Origin: an uncultured Cryomorphaceae bacterium
Lineage (GTDB): Bacteria > Bacteroidota > Bacteroidia > Flavobacteriales > Schleiferiaceae
Assembly: GCA_913009655.1 (NCBI GenBank)
Contig: CAJVWI010000009.1
Coordinates: forward strand, 20,841 to 84,840
Length of the DNA stretch: 64,000 bases
Direction of reading: 5' to 3'
The translations under genes were made by a program, and so were the position numbers. Positions 1 through 8,630 of this stretch are shown here, one piece after another. The notes under the pieces are model-generated. The model was given only the letters and a program-made list of their open reading frames with translations, had not been told where the DNA came from and ran no database searches. The stretch's first letter is position 1; the number at the start of each line of letters is the position of its first letter.

Positions 1-805
1 CTCCAAAAAGACCAAGAATTAAAAAGCTAGCAAATCCACCTCGTAAAATCCCACCTTTAATTGCTAGATTGGCTACACGCTGTGTTGATTTTTTATACTT
101 AGAGCGCTCCCTATTTTCACTAGTAAATGCTTTAACCGTGGCAATCGCAGATAAACTTTGTTCAACAATAATATTACTTGAAGCGGATGCGTCTTGAACT
201 GATTTTGAGAATTTTCTAATTCTACTACCAAATATTATTGCTAATAAAATTATGAATGGAAGGACAGTTAGCATAAAAAAGGTCAGTTTCACAGAAGTAT
301 ATGCTAACAATGCCATTCCTCCAACAATTATTATTAATTGTCTTATGAATTCTGCCAGAGTACTTGTGAAAGTTTCTTGAAGCACTCCAATATCAGATTG
401 TAAGCGGTTGGTTAATTCACCTATTCTTTTACTGTGAAAAAATGAAATTGGCAAATCAATGAGATGGCTATACATCCCTTGCCTTAGAGAAGCTAAGGCA
501 TTTTGAGCAACACGTTCAAAAAAAAGAATTCTCCCGAAACTAAAAATAGCTTGGGAAAGCAATAAAACTCCCAGAGTCAAAGCTATTCCATCAATTTTTT
601 CAGGAGATTTTTGCGCTGCGTCAACTAAATCGCCGAGAAAAGAAGGGAAGGCTAGAGCTGTTCCAGACGATAAAATCAAAAATACCATTCCAAATAAAAA
701 CTCAGCTTGAAATGGCTTTATGTAAACGTACATTTTACCGATGCCCCTTAAAGCCTGCCTTGAAATTTTTCTTTTATTAGTGTGAGACCCAAAATTTCTA
801 CTCAC
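1..805 (-). CDS. ABC exporter (MsbA-like), N-terminal part; cut by window edge
   Basis: This is the first 268 codons of a membrane ABC exporter whose 3' part lies outside the window. Translating the minus strand from a GTG at 805 gives a basic N-terminus and then hydrophobic segments typical of the six-helix exporter transmembrane domain. It contains a conserved-looking coupling stretch (SFFHSKRIGELTNRL) found in lipid A and multidrug exporters. The nucleotide-binding domain is not visible. The GTG follows the stop of the upstream oxygenase gene by one base, which argues for translational coupling; an ATG 24 codons further in is an alternative start. It probably forms one operon with the oxygenase and the dehydrogenase. 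The substrate cannot be told from sequence; lipid or peptide export is possible. Confidence 0.85.
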   Translation of the reverse strand, partial: MSRNFGSHTNKRKISRQALRGIGKMYVYIKPFQAEFLFGMVFLILSSGTALAFPSFLGDLVDAAQKSPEKIDGIALTLGVLLLSQAIFSFGRILFFERVAQNALASLRQGMYSHLIDLPISFFHSKRIGELTNRLQSDIGVLQETFTSTLAEFIRQLIIIVGGMALLAYTSVKLTFFMLTVLPFIILLAIIFGSRIRKFSKSVQDASASSNIIVEQSLSAIATVKAFTSENRERSKYKKSTQRVANLAIKGGILRGGFASFLILGLFG

Positions 806-806
806 T

Positions 807-1610
807 TTATTTCTTATTCTTGTCTTGAAAGTCTAGAGACTTTATTCCTAGTTTTTTAAGTAATCTTTTTGCTTGAATTTTTATGCCCTCTTTCACCTGA
901 GTTGCAATGCTTTTATAAATACTATCATTTGGGCGTGGAATAAATCTGGAGTCGCTGTATTTAAAGCCTTCACCAATTTCTGTGTAGTAATAAGCATAAA
1001 AGCTTTTTCGACTTTCCCCTTCAGGAATATTGATGGATTTATATCCATGCGGGCTATTTTCATCAGTAAGGAAGATAATAGCTCGGTTAAATAAAGGAGA
1101 GATAGAATGTTCGCATTTTGACATATCGGGATTCCAAATTTCTAAATTGCCTCCATATTCTTCTTTCCAATTTTTATTCAAATAAATAAGTAAATTTATA
1201 CGTCGCCACATTTCTGATTTTGGATCAAAATTTACATCAATATGAACATCAACAAAGCTACCATTTCCGCCTTGATGGATTCCAGATCCAAGAGAATTAT
1301 TAGGGGTAACAAGTTCAGGTATTCCAGTGAGTTTGCTCATCCAGTTTAGAAACTCCTTTCCCTGAATCATTTCCCTGACTTCAGTGAACGAAGGATCCCA
1401 TCGCTCGAAATGATAATCTTCAACTTTATTTTCATTTAGGCTCTTCCTCTTGACTTTTAAAGAACTTAAAGCAGGAAATTTTGAATATAGTTTATCTGCT
1501 ATTTCAGCAACAAGAAAGTTGTCTAGCACAACGAATTTACAAGGAGATCTAGATTTAAAATCACTTGATATTGATGAAATTGAATCTATGTGTTGGGGAT
1601 TAATCTGCAT
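807..1610 (-). CDS. 2-oxoglutarate/Fe(II)-dependent oxygenase (prolyl-4-hydroxylase-like)
   Basis: A 267-residue protein with the double-stranded beta-helix iron site of the 2OG-Fe(II) oxygenase superfamily. H123 and D125 (VHIDVN) and H188 (SPHGY) are the likely iron ligands, and R201 (ESRKSF) is placed to bind 2-oxoglutarate. The spacing and the LIYLN and GGNLEIW motifs resemble the prolyl-4-hydroxylase-like family used for peptide or small-molecule hydroxylation. No signal peptide is seen, so it should be cytoplasmic. Its start overlaps the end of the upstream short-chain dehydrogenase by 11 bases, and its stop lies one base before the GTG of the ABC exporter. The three genes may therefore modify and export one product, but that is inference. 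The exact substrate is unknown. Confidence 0.85.
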   Translation of the reverse strand: MQINPQHIDSISSISSDFKSRSPCKFVVLDNFLVAEIADKLYSKFPALSSLKVKRKSLNENKVEDYHFERWDPSFTEVREMIQGKEFLNWMSKLTGIPELVTPNNSLGSGIHQGGNGSFVDVHIDVNFDPKSEMWRRINLLIYLNKNWKEEYGGNLEIWNPDMSKCEHSISPLFNRAIIFLTDENSPHGYKSINIPEGESRKSFYAYYYTEIGEGFKYSDSRFIPRPNDSIYKSIATQVKEGIKIQAKRLLKKLGIKSLDFQDKNKK

Positions 1611-2382
1611 ATCTCCGGCGTAAAAGAAAATATAAAATTTTTGGTGAAAGTCGATGCAAAGGAAGTGCTAAACCTTCAATTCCAGTATAAATTTTATGAA
1701 ATCGTCTTGTTTTACTGAATCTATAAATTTTCTTAGCTAGTTTTTCAGGACTCATTCCTTTTTCTTGAGCTCTTCCAATTTTATTCAGTTTTTCTCCATT
1801 TGAGGTTAAAGCAGAACTCATAATTTTAGTTTTAATGTTTCCAGGGCTGATAATTTGAACTTTAATTGGTGAGTTATAAAGTTCTTCCTTCAAGGATTCC
1901 ATGTAAATCTTCAATGCGGATTTACTTGCTGAATAAGCAGCTAAATTGCGCTGACCAAACTGACTTGCAATACTCCCGATGCAAATAATTCTGCCAAACC
2001 CTTTTTTCTGCATTTTAGGTAGAAGCAATTTTATCGTTTGAATTGGTGACCAAAAGTTTAAGTTAAAAATTTTGTTTTCAACTTCAATTTTAGTGTCCCG
2101 CACATTTCCCCATTGAGCGATTCCGGCATTTAGAATCACAGTATCAATTCCTTGATGAATTTCCCATAGGTTTGAAATTAATTGTGGTAATTCATCTAAT
2201 TTTTCAAGGTCTGCAATTAAAATTGTGACATTTTTAGGCTTTGAACAAGAGGAAATAACCTTTTCTAGTCTTTGTTTTGATCTTGCTGTGGCAATAACAT
2301 AATGTCCGGAATTACAGTATTGACGGACTAATGCCGCTCCTATTCCTGATGACGCTCCGGTAATCCAGACTACTTGCTTCAT
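1600..2382 (-). CDS. Short-chain dehydrogenase/reductase
   Basis: A classical SDR of 260 residues. The cofactor-binding TGASSGIG lies at residues 8-15, NAG at 85-87, and the catalytic set is S137, Y150 and K154 (YSASK). The family catalyses NAD(P)-dependent oxidation or reduction of alcohols and ketones. The C-terminal region (LPLHRLSPKILYFLLRRR) is hydrophobic and basic, as in SDRs acting on lipids or acyl chains. It is the first gene of the minus-strand operon. A TATCTTTG element ends four bases before its ATG, so the transcript may have almost no leader. The substrate is not known. Confidence 0.9.
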   Translation of the reverse strand: MKQVVWITGASSGIGAALVRQYCNSGHYVIATARSKQRLEKVISSCSKPKNVTILIADLEKLDELPQLISNLWEIHQGIDTVILNAGIAQWGNVRDTKIEVENKIFNLNFWSPIQTIKLLLPKMQKKGFGRIICIGSIASQFGQRNLAAYSASKSALKIYMESLKEELYNSPIKVQIISPGNIKTKIMSSALTSNGEKLNKIGRAQEKGMSPEKLAKKIYRFSKTRRFHKIYTGIEGLALPLHRLSPKILYFLLRRRYAD

Positions 2383-2386
2383 ATTT

Positions 2387-2394
2387 CAAAGATA
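2387..2394 (-). promoter_or_regulatory. Bacteroidota -7 promoter element for the SDR operon
   Basis: On the minus strand the bases read TATCTTTG, matching the TAnnTTTG -7 consensus of Bacteroidota. It ends four bases before the ATG at 2382. No matching -33 TTG is seen, so the call rests on the -7 match and its position. Confidence 0.45.
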
Positions 2395-2423
2395 TCTATA
2401 TGTGTAAGTTGAAAAAATTGAAA

Positions 2424-2431
2424 TATATTTG
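2424..2431 (+). promoter_or_regulatory. Bacteroidota -7 promoter element for rpmH
   Basis: TATATTTG matches the TAnnTTTG consensus and lies 24 bases before the rpmH ATG. The -33 region is poor. It is divergent from the SDR promoter in the same short gap. Confidence 0.5.
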
Positions 2432-2455
2432 CCGCCCGAATAAGTACTATTAAAA

Positions 2456-2614
2456 ATGAAACGCACATACCAACCTTCAAAACGAAAGCGCAAGAATAAA
2501 CACGGTTTCCGTGAACGCATGGCTTCAGCTAATGGACGAAGAGTCCTAGCACTAAGAAGAACACGTGGACGAAAAAGCTTGACTGTCTCAGATGAAAGCA
2601 ATCATAAGGGTTAA
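2456..2614 (+). CDS. rpmH: 50S ribosomal protein bL34
   Basis: This small gene encodes 52 residues, beginning [18 protein letters not shown], followed by the typical [17 protein letters not shown] region and a basic GRKSLTVS stretch. bL34 is a structural protein of the large ribosomal subunit. The usual bacterial length is 44-53 residues, and Bacteroidota versions carry the short polar C-terminal tail seen here. It is transcribed alone from the promoter element at 2424 and is followed directly by a strong intrinsic terminator. A reading frame on the opposite strand at 2386-2601 is only its antisense shadow. Confidence 0.97.
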   Translation: MKRTYQPSKRKRKNKHGFRERMASANGRRVLALRRTRGRKSLTVSDESNHKG

Positions 2615-2632
2615 TGCGTCTAAAAAAAACAT

Positions 2633-2667
2633 AAAAAAGGTGTTGAGTTATCAACACCTTTTTTTTT
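2633..2667 (+). terminator. Rho-independent terminator after rpmH
   Basis: An A-rich arm plus GGTGTTGA (2633-2646), loop GTTA, and the complementary arm TCAACACC running into nine T residues (2651-2667). This is a textbook intrinsic terminator lying 18 bases after the rpmH stop. Confidence 0.93.
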
Positions 2668-2708
2668 GTTCCAATTTCTTCCGATTTTTGAATTAAATAT
2701 ATAGACAT

Positions 2709-5558
2709 ATGCCCAAAAATTCTAAAATTAAATCAATATTAATTATTGGCAGCGGTCCTATCGTGATTGGCCAAGCATGTGAATTCGATTATGCAGGATC
2801 GCAGGCTTCAAGATCATTACGAGAAGAGGGGATCGAAGTGTCTCTTATAAATTCTAATCCAGCGACAATAATGACGGACGAAGTTGTCGCAGATCATATT
2901 TACTTGCTTCCATTGGAAGTGGAGTCATTGCGAAAAATATTAGAAGAAAGGAAAATTGATGCTGTTTTGCCTACTATGGGTGGTCAAACAGCTTTGAACC
3001 TATGTATTGAAGCTGACAGTCAAGGTCTTTGGGCTGAGCATAATGTTGAAATTATCGGTGTCGATATAGATGCGATAAATATTACTGAGGATCGTGAGAA
3101 GTTCAAGCAGCTAATGACCGAAATAGGTATTCCAATGGCACCGGCAAAAATCGCTAAGAGTTATCTTAAAGGTAAAGAAATAGCTCAAGAATTCGGTTTC
3201 CCATTATGTGTTCGGGCTTCTTTTACACTTGGTGGAACTGGCGCTTCATTCGTTTGGAACAAAGAAGAATTTGATGATGCTTTGCAACGAGGGCTTGAGG
3301 CTAGCCCCATTCACGAAGTATTAATTGATAAGGCTTTATTGGGTTGGAAGGAGTTTGAGCTTGAATTGCTCAGGGATAAAAATGATAATGTAATTATCAT
3401 CTGCTCCATCGAAAACATGGACCCTATGGGAATCCATACTGGAGATTCTATAACAGTCGCTCCAGCAATGACATTGAGTGATACAACGTATCAGAGAATG
3501 CGTGACATGGCCATTCACATGATGCGCTCCATTGGGAATTTTGCTGGAGGATGTAATGTACAATTTGCAGTTTCTCCAGATGCTGAAGAAAAAATTGTTG
3601 CTATCGAGATTAATCCAAGAGTTTCTCGTTCATCTGCCTTGGCTTCAAAGGCTACAGGATACCCAATCGCTAAAGTTGCATCGAAGTTGGCTATTGGATA
3701 TACTCTGGATGAATTAAAGAACCAAATCACAAAGACAACAACAGCGTATTTCGAGCCTACATTGGACTATGTAATAGTTAAAATACCTCGATGGAATTTT
3801 GATAAGTTTGAAGGTGCTGACCGACGTTTAGGTCTTCAGATGAAGTCCGTGGGTGAAGTCATGGGTATAGGTAGGAGTTTTCAAGAAGCCATTCACAAAG
3901 CAGCTCAATCATTAGAAATAAGGAGAAATGGTCTTGGAGCTGACGGAAAGGGAATTTCTGATCAGAAAATTATTCTTGATAAACTTGAAAATGCTTCTTG
4001 GGATAGAGTTTTTGTTATTTATGACGCCATACAAATGGGCATTCCACTAAGGAAGATCAACGATATCACAAAAATAGATATTTGGTTTTTAAAGCAATTT
4101 GAAGATCTTGTTGAAACTCAAAGTCAAATAGAGAATCAAACTTTAGATTCTATATCTTTTGAGTTATTACTCAAGGCAAAAATGAAAGGATTTGCGGATA
4201 GACAGATTGCCCATATGACGAATTGTTTGGAGTCGGAAATACATATAAAACGTACAGGCTTGGGGATAGAACGAGTTTGGAAATTAGTTGATACGTGCGC
4301 AGCAGAATTTGAAGCACAAACCCCTTATTATTACAGCACTTTTGAATTACAACAACAAGATTCTTCAGGGAAAATTTTTTCCGAAAATGAGGTTATTGCG
4401 AGTAATAAGGAAAAAGTTGTAGTACTCGGCAGTGGGCCCAACAGGATTGGTCAAGGTATCGAGTTTGATTATTCATGTGTTCATGGAGTTCTCGCTGCAA
4501 AAGAATGCAATTATGAAACAATCATGATTAATTGTAATCCAGAAACTGTTTCTACAGATTTTGATACAGCAGATAAATTATACTTTGAGCCAGTTTTTTG
4601 GGAACACATCTATGATATCATACGACATGAAAAACCTAAGGGTGTAATTGTTCAATTAGGCGGTCAAACAGCGTTGAAACTTGCGGAAAAATTGGAAAGA
4701 TTCGGAATTCCAATACTAGGAACTAGTTACGAGAGTCTAGATTTAGCAGAGGATCGTGGTAGATTTTCAACAAAGTTAAAAGAATACAATATTCCGTATC
4801 CTGATTTTGATGTCATAACTCATGCTGATGAGGCTCGTGAAGTTGCTTCTAAACTTGGATACCCAATTTTAGTTAGACCTTCATATGTTCTTGGAGGTCA
4901 AGGAATGAAAATAGTCATTAATGATGATGAATTAGAAACACATGTTATTGAATTGTTTAAGGATTTTCCAGGGAATCGGGTCCTTTTGGATCATTACCTG
5001 GATGGCGCTATTGAGGCAGAAGCTGACGCAATATGCGATGGAGAAGATGTTTATATTATTGGAATAATGGAGCATATTGAACCATGTGGTGTCCATTCGG
5101 GAGATTCCAATGCAACATTACCTCCTTTTAATTTGGGACAATTAGTGATGCAACAAATTATTGATCATACTCTTACTATAGCTAAAGGTCTTGGTACAGT
5201 AGGTTTAATTAATATACAATTTGCTGTAAAGGATGAAAAAGTATTCATTATTGAGGCAAATCCCAGAGCTTCTAGAACAGTCCCTTTTATTTGCAAGGCA
5301 TATGGAGAGGCATATGTAAACTCTGCTGTTAAGGTTATGTTAGGTGAGAAGAAAGTCAAGGATTTCAATTTTGACCCTAAACTAGAGGGTTGGGCCATAA
5401 AAGTTCCGGTTTTTAGTTTTCATAAATTTCCTGGGGTAAATAAAACCTTGGGTCCTCAGATGAAATCCACAGGTGAGGCAATTTATTTTATTAAAAATCT
5501 AAAAGATCCACTATTTAGAAAATTATATTCAGAAAGAAATTACTATTTATCGAAATAG
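2709..5558 (+). CDS. carB: Carbamoyl-phosphate synthase large subunit, without MGS domain
   Basis: CarB makes carbamoyl phosphate from bicarbonate, ammonia (from the CarA glutaminase) and two ATP, feeding pyrimidine and arginine synthesis. The protein shows the internal duplication of the family. The first half begins with GSGPIVIGQACEFDYAGSQA near residue 14, and the second with GSGPNRIGQGIEFDYSCVHG near residue 577. Each half carries an ATP-grasp domain (for example IEINPRVSRSSALASKATGY and IEANPRASRTVPFICKAYGE). It is 949 residues long and stops right after the second synthetase unit, whereas the E. coli enzyme has about 1073 with a C-terminal MGS allosteric domain. To my knowledge this short form is usual in Flavobacteriia, so it is probably not a truncation. 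carA is not in the window. Confidence 0.96.
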   Translation: MPKNSKIKSILIIGSGPIVIGQACEFDYAGSQASRSLREEGIEVSLINSNPATIMTDEVVADHIYLLPLEVESLRKILEERKIDAVLPTMGGQTALNLCIEADSQGLWAEHNVEIIGVDIDAINITEDREKFKQLMTEIGIPMAPAKIAKSYLKGKEIAQEFGFPLCVRASFTLGGTGASFVWNKEEFDDALQRGLEASPIHEVLIDKALLGWKEFELELLRDKNDNVIIICSIENMDPMGIHTGDSITVAPAMTLSDTTYQRMRDMAIHMMRSIGNFAGGCNVQFAVSPDAEEKIVAIEINPRVSRSSALASKATGYPIAKVASKLAIGYTLDELKNQITKTTTAYFEPTLDYVIVKIPRWNFDKFEGADRRLGLQMKSVGEVMGIGRSFQEAIHKAAQSLEIRRNGLGADGKGISDQKIILDKLENASWDRVFVIYDAIQMGIPLRKINDITKIDIWFLKQFEDLVETQSQIENQTLDSISFELLLKAKMKGFADRQIAHMTNCLESEIHIKRTGLGIERVWKLVDTCAAEFEAQTPYYYSTFELQQQDSSGKIFSENEVIASNKEKVVVLGSGPNRIGQGIEFDYSCVHGVLAAKECNYETIMINCNPETVSTDFDTADKLYFEPVFWEHIYDIIRHEKPKGVIVQLGGQTALKLAEKLERFGIPILGTSYESLDLAEDRGRFSTKLKEYNIPYPDFDVITHADEAREVASKLGYPILVRPSYVLGGQGMKIVINDDELETHVIELFKDFPGNRVLLDHYLDGAIEAEADAICDGEDVYIIGIMEHIEPCGVHSGDSNATLPPFNLGQLVMQQIIDHTLTIAKGLGTVGLINIQFAVKDEKVFIIEANPRASRTVPFICKAYGEAYVNSAVKVMLGEKKVKDFNFDPKLEGWAIKVPVFSFHKFPGVNKTLGPQMKSTGEAIYFIKNLKDPLFRKLYSERNYYLSK

Positions 5559-5744
5559 AAGCTTCGTCGGTCTTTATATACATGATGGTAGACATAAGGT
5601 AATAAGGTTTATTCACAAAGAAACGAAGCAGCCGGTGAACGGCTTTGATTTGCTAGTCGAAATTCTAAGTAAAATAAGCTCAAGGGATTTAAAAGTAATT
5701 GCGTTCAACAGATTCACGCCATTGAAGGTTGTGTTCCTTGGTGA

Positions 5745-7028
5745 CTATCGACGTCTGCGTTGACCGCCCGATCCGCTACGCTGTTTGTTTCCTGAACCAT
5801 TTGATCTTCCATTGCTGCTTGAGCGATGTCGACCACCAGCACCTCTGCCACCTTGTTTTGGTGGGATGCGATTGGCCGGCACGGCCCATTCTTCTTCTGC
5901 AGCATCTGCAAAGGGATGGTCTGTTACAAGAGGTATGCGTTGTTTAATGAGTTTTTCGATGTCTTTGAGGTAGCTGCGTTCTTCTGCCATGCAGAAGGAT
6001 ATGGAATGTCCTGAAGCCTCTGCGCGGCCTGTGCGGCCAATCCGGTGTACATAGGTTTCACTGACATTCGGTAGGTCGTGATTGATGACCAGCTCTAGGC
6101 CAGATATGTCAATGCCACGGGCTGCAATATCTGTTGCAACGAGAACCCGCATGCGGCCTTCTTTGAATGAAATCAATGCACGCTGCCTTGCATTTTGGCT
6201 TTTGTTCCCATGGATGGCAGCGGCTTGAATGGAATGATTGCTTAGATAGCTTACAACCTTGTCACAACCGTGTTTGGTACGTCCAAAGACCAATACCTGT
6301 GAATCAGTGTCTTGTAAAATATGGAGCAGAAGTTGGCTTTTTTCTGCTTTAGCCACATAGTACACTGACTGGCTCACCTTGTCAGCTGTTGGCTTGTCTG
6401 GTGAGATGGTGACTTGTTCGTAATGGCCCAGAATCTGCTTGCTTAGGTCAACAATAGACCGTGGCATGGTAGCTGAGAAGAAGAGACTTTGACGTCGCTC
6501 GGGTATGAGGCGGAGCAGTTTTCTGATGTCATGAATGAATCCCATGTCAAGCATCTGGTCTGCCTCATCAAGCACGAAATGGCGAAGATATTTGAGGTTG
6601 ACATAGCCTTGATTGTGCAAGTCAAGCAATCGTCCAGGGGTTGCGACGAGGATGTCTACACCGCGTTTGAGTTGCTTTACCTGAGGGTTTTGTCCAACAC
6701 CACCATAGATCACAGCACTGCTTATGTCTGTATTGGCACTGTAGTGCTTGACGCTGTCTGCAATTTGTATGGCTAGCTCTCTTGTGGGGGTCACAACCAA
6801 TGCTTGAACAGAGGTTCCTTTGCCGTAGCCATTTTCCATCAACTGCTGTATGATGGGGATGGTGAAAGCTGCGGTTTTCCCCGTTCCAGTTTGGGCACAA
6901 CCAAGCAGGTCTTTACCTTCAAGCAAGATGGGGATGCTTTGCTCTTGAATGGGTGTTGGTCTCTCGTAGCCCTGAGTGTCAAGCGCTTTGAGAATGTCAG
7001 GATGAATTTCTAACTCTTTGAAGGTAAT
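5745..7028 (-). CDS. RhlE-type DEAD-box ATP-dependent RNA helicase with non-canonical start
   Basis: A complete DEAD-box helicase core for RNA remodelling. In order it shows the Q motif (GYERPTPIQ), motif I (AQTGTGKT), Ia (PTRELAIQ), Ib (TPGRLLDL), II (DEAD), III (SAT), V (ATDIAARGID) and VI (HRIGRTGRAE). A Gly/Ser/Arg-rich basic tail follows, ending GGQRRRR, typical of RhlE-like proteins. The frame has no ATG or GTG upstream of the core; the stop is at about 7078-7080. A TTG at 6926 would delete the Q motif. The family-like N-terminus (TFKELEIHPDILKAL) begins right after ATC-ATT at 7031-7026, so I place the start at the ATT. Either this is a rare ATT/ATC start or the ATG has been lost. Its GC is higher than the flanking genes. 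Confidence 0.85.
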   Translation of the reverse strand: MTFKELEIHPDILKALDTQGYERPTPIQEQSIPILLEGKDLLGCAQTGTGKTAAFTIPIIQQLMENGYGKGTSVQALVVTPTRELAIQIADSVKHYSANTDISSAVIYGGVGQNPQVKQLKRGVDILVATPGRLLDLHNQGYVNLKYLRHFVLDEADQMLDMGFIHDIRKLLRLIPERRQSLFFSATMPRSIVDLSKQILGHYEQVTISPDKPTADKVSQSVYYVAKAEKSQLLLHILQDTDSQVLVFGRTKHGCDKVVSYLSNHSIQAAAIHGNKSQNARQRALISFKEGRMRVLVATDIAARGIDISGLELVINHDLPNVSETYVHRIGRTGRAEASGHSISFCMAEERSYLKDIEKLIKQRIPLVTDHPFADAAEEEWAVPANRIPPKQGGRGAGGRHRSSSNGRSNGSGNKQRSGSGGQRRRR

Positions 7029-7148
7029 GATAGTGGAAGAATAAGTAATGAGAAAAGGACGCGATGGTTCAAGGATTTATTTGGCTAGTGCTGGTCGTAA
7101 AGGTAGTGCCATTGAGAGGGATACAAGCATGATTAGCTTCGTGTCATC

Positions 7149-8531
7149 TCACCAATCAGTAATTAAAACCTTAGCAGATTGCCGTGTGCCATCTCTTAAA
7201 GATATTAATAGAAAATAAACCCCTGATTGATTAATTTCTATAGGCCCTTCGGTGCTTTCAAAGATTGTTCTTCCTGCAGCACTGATGACTTGGATGTGCT
7301 CAATGCCCTTATCGGCCTCTATGTTAATGCTTGATCTGACTTTAGCAGGATTTGGGAAAACTTTCAAACCAGGTGTTGTCTCTGATTCTGGCAAGCTCAA
7401 AGAGAAGCAGGCATCAGCAGTAACATACTGGCGCATGTTCCAGGACACTTGGCAACTGTACATGTAACCCTGATTTGAATTCCACGATGCGAACATGTTC
7501 ATCCAAGGTGAATCTGTGACAATAGGTCCGCGTATTGCCCCATTAGCGATTGTCGTTTGAGTCGAGTCACCATTGCCCATACATATTTGCCTAGCAGCGG
7601 GGTCTCCGGTCCAAGCAGCTTCCATCAAGCTGTGAAGTAATCTGCTTCCATACCAATAGTCAAGAGCGTCATACTTACTTATATAGACCACGAATTGGCT
7701 TGAATCCTCTTCATATGTGCTTGTTGTGAAATGCGTTGCCCAGTATATATAGTTGTTGATTGTGTCACCCCTCAAAATCATAAACTCCTTATTACTGTCA
7801 GGCACTCCCATGAAATTGAATATGTCGATACAAGTTCGGGGGTCTACAATGTTATCCCAGTCAGACAAAGTCATGAGGTAGAGCACGTCATCTGGCATTG
7901 CAGCAAGTCCACTGTCAGTTTGAGTTTGTATATCATTGGGCCAATCTTCCGTAAAGCCGATAAAGCTAGCGCCCGCATCTGGCCATGAAAATCTCCCATT
8001 TGCTCCCCAATTGTGATTGATGTACATTTTCAAGCTTAGCCAGTTTGTGATGGCAGCCCCCTGGCTCATTCCGTGTATACCTACCCTTGAAGTGTCTATT
8101 TTATTTGCATGTAACGCCGCAATTTCATTGACCATTTGATAAGCGCAGCCATAGTGACTCGTTGATGAATTCCATTGCATCGTCACACTTACATACCCAT
8201 GGCTTGCTACGAATTCTCGGTAGAATTGACTTTTTTTATAATAAGTGCTATCAGACAAATTTTGGTTAGAACCTCCAGGAAATCTAAAGACCACTGGCTT
8301 TTTGGAACTTATACCCGTTGGGTAAGTGATAATTCCCCTGATGGTATCCGTACACTCGAGACTTGAGTCTGGCGCGATGGAAAAAAACTCACTTGTCACA
8401 GCTGCGGTGCCAAACGCACCATACCCCTGTGTAATGGGAGGTACAGGGCCTTCAAATGCCCATTGTGCGTGCATGCTAGGCATCGCTATAATTAGTGATA
8501 TTGCAAATAGGTATCTTTTGAAATGAAACAT
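7149..8531 (-). CDS. Secreted alpha/beta-hydrolase-like protein with T9SS sorting domain
   Basis: A 460-residue exported protein. Residues 1-22 form a signal peptide ending in HAQ. The central part has an alpha/beta-hydrolase pattern: an oxyanion-type FPGG (residues 84-87) and a nucleophile elbow GMSQG with S156, followed by YLMTLSDWDNIVDP, which may carry an acid residue. The last 80 or so residues (VFPNPAKVRSSINIEAD, SGVYFLLISL, ending AKVLITDW) form a type A C-terminal sorting domain, which directs export by the type IX system and attachment to or release from the cell surface. Likely an extracellular esterase, lipase or peptidase; the substrate is unknown. It belongs to the higher-GC block. 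Confidence 0.8.
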   Translation of the reverse strand: MFHFKRYLFAISLIIAMPSMHAQWAFEGPVPPITQGYGAFGTAAVTSEFFSIAPDSSLECTDTIRGIITYPTGISSKKPVVFRFPGGSNQNLSDSTYYKKSQFYREFVASHGYVSVTMQWNSSTSHYGCAYQMVNEIAALHANKIDTSRVGIHGMSQGAAITNWLSLKMYINHNWGANGRFSWPDAGASFIGFTEDWPNDIQTQTDSGLAAMPDDVLYLMTLSDWDNIVDPRTCIDIFNFMGVPDSNKEFMILRGDTINNYIYWATHFTTSTYEEDSSQFVVYISKYDALDYWYGSRLLHSLMEAAWTGDPAARQICMGNGDSTQTTIANGAIRGPIVTDSPWMNMFASWNSNQGYMYSCQVSWNMRQYVTADACFSLSLPESETTPGLKVFPNPAKVRSSINIEADKGIEHIQVISAAGRTIFESTEGPIEINQSGVYFLLISLRDGTRQSAKVLITDW

Positions 8532-8573
8532 GTTTAATGGATTATGATGGTTCTTCGTTCAGTTAAATAAACA

Positions 8574-8601
8574 ACCCCAATCAGCGAGAGCTGATTGGGG
8601 T
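8574..8601 (-). terminator. Strong hairpin terminator after the 8631-9455 gene
   Basis: A perfect 12-base-pair stem (8574-8585 with 8590-8601, CCCCAATCAGC type) around a four-base loop. On the minus strand it lies about 30 bases after the stop of the secreted-protein gene and is followed by a moderately T-rich stretch (TGTTTATTT). It separates that gene from the hydrolase gene downstream. Confidence 0.75.
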
Positions 8602-8630
8602 ATGGATTGATGGAAAGCCTATAGCGGTTG

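Noticed and set aside
2386..2601. Minus-strand frame opposite rpmH
   Set aside because: Antisense shadow of a highly basic ribosomal protein gene, which commonly leaves long open frames on the other strand.
5729..6776. Several plus-strand frames opposite the helicase gene
   Set aside because: The helicase motifs on the minus strand are complete; the plus-strand frames have no domain character and arise from the higher GC content.
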